Source of the DNA: Lepturacanthus savala
Taxonomy: Eukaryota; Chordata; Actinopteri; Scombriformes; Trichiuridae
Length of the DNA stretch: 64,000 bases
Direction: 5' to 3'
NCBI GenBank assembly: GCA_030544235.1
Contig: CM060472.1
Location: 17,915,654 to 17,979,653, forward strand
Part shown: in pieces, positions 58,401 to 64,000 of the stretch
Layout of the letters: every line of letters starts with the position of its first letter
Numbering within the stretch: position 1 is the first letter of the stretch
Program-made: the position numbers and the translations under genes
The notes under the pieces: model-generated
Told to the model about the DNA's origin: nothing
The model's database searches: none
What the model saw: only the letters and a program-made list of their open reading frames with translations

Positions 58401-58867
58401 TTTTAGTGGTTGCTAGGCAACCGTAGCCATAGCGACGCACGTCTCCACGATATATGTATGGACGGGACAGTCTTGAGAGTGGTGTGATGTTTTTTTCAGG
58501 AAAAATGGCAAATGGCACAGCACAAAAACAATAAACGAAAAAGTAAAACAAAAATTAATGACGGACAGCAGTTTAACAGCATTCAAACCCTGTGACAGAA
58601 CTGGTTAGACACAACATTTCAACTTCTCCAGCAAATTGAAAAAAAAAAATGGCAGGAGCCACTTTTAAACAACATATCTTCTGATGCTTGTAATGAATTT
58701 CTACAGCGCTGCCACCTCATTAAAGTTAATCTACTGTAGGTTATTGACTTTAGTTCCACACGAAAAGGCAGCGTTTAAGCAGTGAGCTGCCACTTACAGC
58801 CACTGTCGTCTCTTTAACTTCCAGACTCATTACAGCTTCTGTCAATCCCGAATCCAACTCACCTCCT
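55445..58867 (-). other. celf3: probable celf3 3'UTR and downstream DNA; no further gene seen
   Basis: About 3.4 kb lie between the celf3 stop and a minus-strand AATAAA at 55445-55450. The DNA has few interspersed repeats and several A/T homopolymers, which suits a long 3'UTR, but the true end is not determined. No ORF with recognisable features. Confidence 0.35.
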
Positions 58868-61800
58868 TCAGTAGGGTCTGTTGGCGTCCTTGGGCCTCTT
58901 CAGCTGCACCTTCAGCCTCTTCATGCCGATCTGGAAGCCGTTCATGGCCTGGATGGCCGTCTGGGCGCTGGACGGGTTGTCAAAGCTCACAAAGCCTGAG
59001 TGGGAAAATGCAAAATGAGAGAAAAACAACACAATTTCTTGAGAAAACGGGACAGTAAAAATAGAGAAAACAGTCCCTGTAATTGTTTCTTGCCACCATC
59101 ACTCACCGAAGCATTTGCTCTGGTTGGTGGCGCGGTCGACAAAGACCTTGGCAGAAATGACGTTTCCGAAGGGCAGAAACATCTGCAGGATCTCGGAGTC
59201 GGTGAACTCCTGTGGCAGGTGGTAGATGAAGATGTTACAGCCCTCGGGTCCTGAAATAAACAGCGGAGACGACGACACACAGACGAGACGAGAGGAGACA
59301 AACGATCAGCTGCAGTGCAGTGAATTATACATTTCATTTACCGATTCCTTTTATAAATACAAAGATGCTTTTCATGATAAGTTAAGTCATGGTGAATCAC
59401 AGAAAGATAAAATAGTAGATGCACAGAATCACAGAAAGGAGCAGTAAACTACAAAAAACATTGATATTACAGCAGCTAGAGCCAGTAAATTACTACATAT
59501 AACATAAAATCAATCAACAGCAACACTCTGCAATTAAAATACAGTTCATAGCTTTAATTTTACATAATTTCTCCTGTAAATAATAAATGTGTTTATATTC
59601 CTATAAATAAACAATTACATTTCCTAAAAAATAATGTGCTGACACTGATATAATGCAAAAAATCAGGCTGAAAATGACAGAAATGGGCTCTTATAAAATC
59701 AGTTTAATGATATAATTTTATGTAAAATCTACCATATATAAATCTATAGTTAATGTAATAAAATAATCACCAATAAAACCTTTGATTTACCCTCACTTAT
59801 GTTTAGAATATCAATTTACTGTTGTAAAACAGGTGATCAAGTTAATAAATACATCAGTCTACTGATTTATTATCATATACAGTATAATGTGTTTAAGTAT
59901 AATGCGACTTCCTGTTCATGTGACACTTGTTCACTGTACAGTTTTGTAATGTTATTGACATTTTCATGTATTTTTGAAATACAGGAAACATCTGTATGAG
60001 GCATAAATCAAATCTATTTTCTAAAAATTAAATATTGTTTAATCTGTGAGGATAAAATATATTTTCAGGTCAAACTGAAACAAACAGTTTACCGATGTTT
60101 TCAGTGTCAAAGAGTTAAAGCTCACGTTTTCTGTGCATTTTCATCATTTCATGTTTGTTACTGTCGCTGTAAAATGGCCGACAGTCAGTTTACAGCTCTG
60201 CATTAGAAGAATATCAGCAGAAAAATAATCTCATTTTGTCTGAAGGTCAAATTAAATCAGTGAAATTAGTTGAATGATCAAATTAACTGTTTCAGTCATA
60301 TTTTAAGGAAAAACAGTTTTATATCATTTATCATCATGCAGCTCTTTAAAGTGCAGCTTTGTTTGCAGAAGTATTATCTTTTTTATATTGAATGTGTGAG
60401 TTGTGATAAATGAACTGAAACCGACAAAACCACTGGAATGTTTCTTTAAGATATGACAGCGATTACTTCATATTTATACACAGTGTTGAAAAAAAAGATC
60501 TTTTACTGAAATATCAACACAGGATGTAAAGATACTTTAGGGTAGAAATCCTAGATTTATAATCCTATTGAAGTAGTGTAAGTATAGAAGTATCACCACC
60601 TACATATACTTAAAGTACTAAAGCAAAAGTATTGGTTACGGTGTGATTGATATATTACAAACATTTAAAAGTTAATGTAAAAGCAGCATTTTAATGAATG
60701 TAGCTGGGGGAGGCGGAGCCAGTCTGGACTGATTTATGAGGTCACAAGGTTTAGATTAATTTTCCTAAATGTTTCTTTGATTTTTAAATTTTTTGAGAAA
60801 TATTTTGTAGCATTTTTACTCTTTGGGCCTTGAACAGTTATTTCTCTGAAACCATGTAGGGAATATTTAGAGGGAAAATATGCAGTAACTCTGGGCAGCA
60901 GACAAAATAAACTGATTTATTGTTAGAGACAAGACAAGAAGTCAGTGAATTCATCTTTAACAAAGCAGAGTCAGTTATTATTAGGAACATCTGAAAGGAA
61001 CTAAAGCTCTAAAATAAATGTAGTGGAGTAGAAAGTAGCAATAAATACAAATACTCAAGTAAAGTACCTTAGAATTTCACTTAGGTACACTACTTGGGTA
61101 AAAGTACTTAGTTACATCCAGATGTGTGTGAGTTTACCTTCTCGTTGCTGCAGCTGCTGCAGCTGCTGCTGCGGCTGCTGCTGAGCCACCAGTGTGTGCT
61201 GGTGAGGGAACGGCTGCCCCACCAGGCTGTAGGCAGCAGGGTAGGTGGCTGGGGAGGAGGAGGAGGAGGAGGAGGAGGAGGAGGAAGAGGAGGAACAGGT
61301 GAGCACAGAGCACAGAGAAGCCTGTTTCTGACTGAGCTGCATTCACACCTACACATGTGCTAAAACCGGGAAATGTGTTTGTGATGTGTGACTCATTCTG
61401 TAGAGCTGCTGATTATCTTTAATTATCCAGTGCAGAGGAGATGTAGCTGTATTTATTATGTCAGGATGTAAAAGTGTGAACATGAAACTGTGGGGTAACA
61501 CTTCATAAAAAAAAAAAAAAACATCACCTATAAATGATTCATCGATCAGTTGAACTTTAGTTAATACTTAATCTACTGTTTGTTAATAATTAGTTTGTAA
61601 ACCACCTATAAACAATTTTTAGATATTATAAAGTAGAGATGCAACAATTAATTGATGAGTTGCCAACTACCACATTAATCAATAACTATTTTAATAATAC
61701 ATTAACTGATTTGAGTCATTTTTAAGTTCAATGTCCAAATTATATTATTAGAATATTTTCTGGTTTCTTCAGTCTTCTATAATAGTAAACTGATAATCTG

Positions 61801-63166
61801 TGGGTTGTGGATTGTTTGGTCTGGATAAAAAAAAATGTTGAAAAAAAAAAGTTGAATATTCAGCTTTTGAAATCAGAGATTAACATTTTATGAGCCAAAT
61901 AACTACTACTAAATAATTACTACTGTAATCGTTTCAATAATCAATAGATTAATTAACTAATTGATTAACTGACTACCAGAATAGTCAGTAGTTGCAGCTC
62001 TAATGTAACTTTGCAACTGACAGTTTTCAAATATTCATAAGCAGGGACAGAAAAAATATTTGTAAGATATTTTCTTCTTCTTCTTTAACAATGACAATAA
62101 AAAAGCAGCATTATGATCATCAGCTGCAGCTCAGTCTGATGAATAAATGGGATTTCAACAGCAGGACGTGTGGCTGTGAACTGGGCCTCACCTGTGTAGT
62201 GCTGCATGCCTGTATAAGCCTGCTGCAGGGGGTCCAGGACCGGACTCTGAGCTGCGACAGTAAACACATCGTCAACGACTGTTATTACGCAGGAAGGGGG
62301 GAGGAGGGGAATCCTAAATGCTATCTGGGGCACATCAACACGCTCCAAATAACATTTAACGCTTTAGTTTTATTTCCTCCTAAAGGAGAATTTCAGCACT
62401 TTTTAAACGGATGCCAATGTTGAGGTAAAAGCAGCTGCCAACTTCACAGCTGACATGCTGTAACGGAAGCGGCGGGGCATCGCTTCCAGATGTGTTTATC
62501 CACTATGAGCATTATTCTTCACCTCTGCCAGGATCTTACTGTTAGGATAAAACAGACGAGGAAAGGGGACGAGAAGAAGACGACGCACTAACTGCATCAC
62601 GGTGTCGGGAGGATTTCTCTTCTCTGTGCCAAAAAAACGTTTCTTCACCAGGTCACAGAGGATAATACAGAGCCGTGCAGCAGTGGTTTGTTTTTGTAAC
62701 TTTTTGGATTAAAACAATGGTTTCTCTTTACTTTCTCCGCTCAACAGGCAAAGCAACAGGAACCAGACACAACCTGCAGACACCTGTTTGTGTCTTTTGG
62801 TGCAAACACAACGTTCTGTTAAAAATCTACTGAGCCTGATAGAGATGAAAAATATAACTTATAGAGGACACAACTGGACGTATCACTGTGAACTGGACTC
62901 TGCTGCTTCTCCTCCATGCTGGAGGATCCCTCTAAAAGTAGAAAATTGATTCAAAAGTCTCCTTTAATCAGTCTCTCGCTGTTGCACTTCAAAGCAGGCA
63001 GCCTGTGTGTGTGTACCTTGATAGGCATGAACCCCATTGGTGTACAGGGCCTCAGTTGCTGATTGGCTGTTGGGTGGCGCTGGCACGGAGGCGTAGCTGT
63101 TCACAGCGATCGGCGGCGGCAGAGCAGGAACAGGTGTCCCTGCGATGGAAGGTGGAGTGCTGGTAC
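58868..63166 (-). CDS. celf3: CUGBP Elav-like family member 3, C-terminal half (partial; continues right of window)
   Basis: Five visible exons: 63017-63166, 62192-62251, 61138-61248, 59107-59250 and 58868-58995 (stop 58868-58870). They join in frame to about 197 residues. The divergent linker holds [40 protein letters not shown], then [20 protein letters not shown] and a Gln-rich run ([16 protein letters not shown]). RRM3 follows, with RNP2 (CNIFIYHLP), RNP1 (KCFGFVSF) and the family's C-terminal [21 protein letters not shown] proteins bind U/GU-rich RNA and control splicing and mRNA fate. The Gln run (TNRC4 was an old name for CELF3) favours CELF3 over CELF4, 5 and 6. RRM1 and RRM2 are beyond the right edge. 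The acceptor of exon 61138-61248 uses a (TCC)n repeat as its pyrimidine tract. Confidence 0.93.
60530..60680 (-). repeat. AGTA-rich interspersed repeat fragment
   Basis: Short reverse-oriented pieces such as TAGTGTAAGTATAGAAGTATC and TACTTAAAGTACTAAAGCAAAAGTATTG in a celf3 intron. Confidence 0.5.
61000..61115 (-). repeat. AGTA-rich interspersed repeat, copy 9 (partial)
   Basis: GTAGTGGAGTAGAAAGTAGCAA, AAATACTCAAGTAAAGTACCTTA and GGTACACTACTTGGGTAAAAGTACTTAGTTAC. It ends about 20 bases from the donor of celf3 exon 61138-61248. Confidence 0.75.
61251..61299. repeat. (GGA)n / (TCC)n microsatellite at a celf3 splice acceptor
   Basis: About 49 bases of GGA repeat on the plus strand. On the celf3 strand it is TCC and lies directly before the CCCCAG acceptor of exon 61138-61248. 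Confidence 0.95.
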
Positions 63167-63324
63167 CTGCAGGCAGGTTTTACACTCAGAAACATTTTCT
63201 ACTCATTTCATTCTAAATTAAAGACTGAGAGATGTTTCCTACCTTGTCAGAGTAAGTAAAGAACATGCAAACAACAATTCAGAAATTCTCAGTTGTTTTT
63301 TTAAATAACAATTGATAATTGCTG

Positions 63325-63775
63325 AGGTGGTCAAAGTACTCACTTTACTACTTTTACTGGAGAAACTTTTGCGAATGTAAAAAAGTATCCAGTTTATCCA
63401 AAGTAAGAGTACTCATTATATTGACTATGTTGTATTATTATATTATACTACTTGATTTAATCCCTAAAATATGTGAGCCTATTTCAAAGTTTATCAATGT
63501 ACAGCCAGTTTGAGAGACTAAAGATGAAAGTATTGCATCATAATATTTGGCAGATTTCACGCAAAGTGTAAATAAAAAAGAAAGAGACAGAGAATTTAAT
63601 AGAAGATAGATAATAGAATATTAAAGCAATTTAAGTAAAATATTAAAATCTAAATCTGAAAGTAGTTAAAGCTTCAGATAAATGTAGTAAAGTATAAAGT
63701 AGCATCAAGCTGAAATATTCAAGTAAAGCACAAGCACCTGACATTGTACTGAAGTACAGCACTGAAGCAAAAAAC
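63325..63775 (-). repeat. AGTA-rich interspersed repeat, copy 10
   Basis: Reverse-oriented copy: GAGGTGGTCAAAGTACTCAC, CTTTTACTGGAGAAACTTTTG, TTTAATCCCTAAAATATGTGAG, TGCATCATAATATTTGGCAG, then AAAGTATAAAGTAGCATCAAG and AAGTACAGCACTGAAGC. Lies in a celf3 intron. Confidence 0.75.
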
Positions 63776-63869
63776 ATAGACTCAACCAGGAAATCGTCTT
63801 GAGTCAATAAATCAGATTTGTATTGCAGATATCGTGCAAAGGTTTTTGAAACTAATTTATAATGCAAAG

Positions 63870-63940
63870 CCATCAGGAGCCGTCCGACCGGCCCCAAATT
63901 TATTCTGCAGCACGACAACGACCCTGAGCTTCAGCCAGAG
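63870..63940 (+). mobile_element. possible Tc1/mariner-type transposase fragment
   Basis: The plus strand reads KFILQHDNDPELQPEG before a stop. The QHDNDP core resembles the catalytic QxDNDPKH motif of Tc1-type transposases. The frame is very short and nothing else of a transposase was seen. Confidence 0.3.
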
Positions 63941-64000
63941 GGATAAAAAGTCTCTGCAGCTCCGACAACAGCAGATGGTGAGATGGTGAAGATGCTGAGA

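Noticed and set aside
61124..61363. Gly-rich plus-strand frame and Pro/Ser-rich minus-strand frames
   Set aside because: They come from the GGA/TCC microsatellite plus the antisense of a celf3 exon.

Overview
This window is vertebrate nuclear DNA, almost certainly from a ray-finned (percomorph-type) teleost. The genes are split by AT-rich introns, and fish-typical interspersed repeats are dense: tRNA-derived SINEs, Tc1-like and TTAA-flanked MITEs, and a very abundant repeat rich in AGTA/TACT steps. The proteins match vertebrate families over their full length. No RNA genes, CRISPR arrays or bacterial features were seen.

Layout, left to right. (1) 315-831, plus strand: last three coding exons of dnajc8. 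(2) 1748-2719, minus: a small three-exon gene I cannot name, with RRxS motifs and a C-terminal CaaX-like CKVM, converging on dnajc8. (3) 5819-14329, minus: clk2, a LAMMER/CDC2-like kinase of 12 coding exons and 543 aa, with a possible extra 12-nt microexon and a 5' region near 16.5-16.95 kb. (4) 18835-24552, minus: a 725-aa SETDB1-like protein with an N-terminal coiled coil and a triple Tudor domain but no MBD, pre-SET or SET domain. It carries an 18-aa Lys/Ser/Thr/Pro-rich repeat array. (5) 25989-31694, minus: a 408-aa tandem paralogue of the same Tudor-only architecture, without the repeat array or the N-terminal coiled coil. (6) 32781-32963, minus: ctxnd2, a 60-aa single-pass membrane protein. 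(7) 39342-46506, minus: cers2, ceramide synthase, 10 coding exons and 380 aa, with a probable first 5'UTR exon and CRE/GC-box promoter near 52.2-52.63 kb. (8) 58868-63166, minus: the 3' half of celf3, including the third RRM; the gene continues beyond the right edge.

The ctxnd2 - SETDB1 - cers2 neighbourhood is the arrangement I recall from human 1q21.3. The two Tudor-only genes therefore sit where an intact SETDB1 would be expected. This is the most interesting feature of the window: a SETDB1 locus that seems to have lost its methyltransferase half, duplicated in tandem, and diverged into two chromatin-reader-like proteins, one with an H1-tail-like repeat domain. Exon sizes across the Tudor region are identical in the two copies (202, 74, 191 and 105 nt) and the reading frames are intact, so they look like functional genes rather than decaying pseudogenes.

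Intergenic and intronic DNA is mostly repeats: a nested hairpin array at 1.1-1.44 kb, two TTAA-flanked piggyBac-like elements, one Tc1-like MITE, about ten copies of the AGTA-rich repeat, and long (GATA)n and (TA)n microsatellites. Exon borders were placed by eye from GT/AG signals and checked by reading frame. No alignment or search was run.
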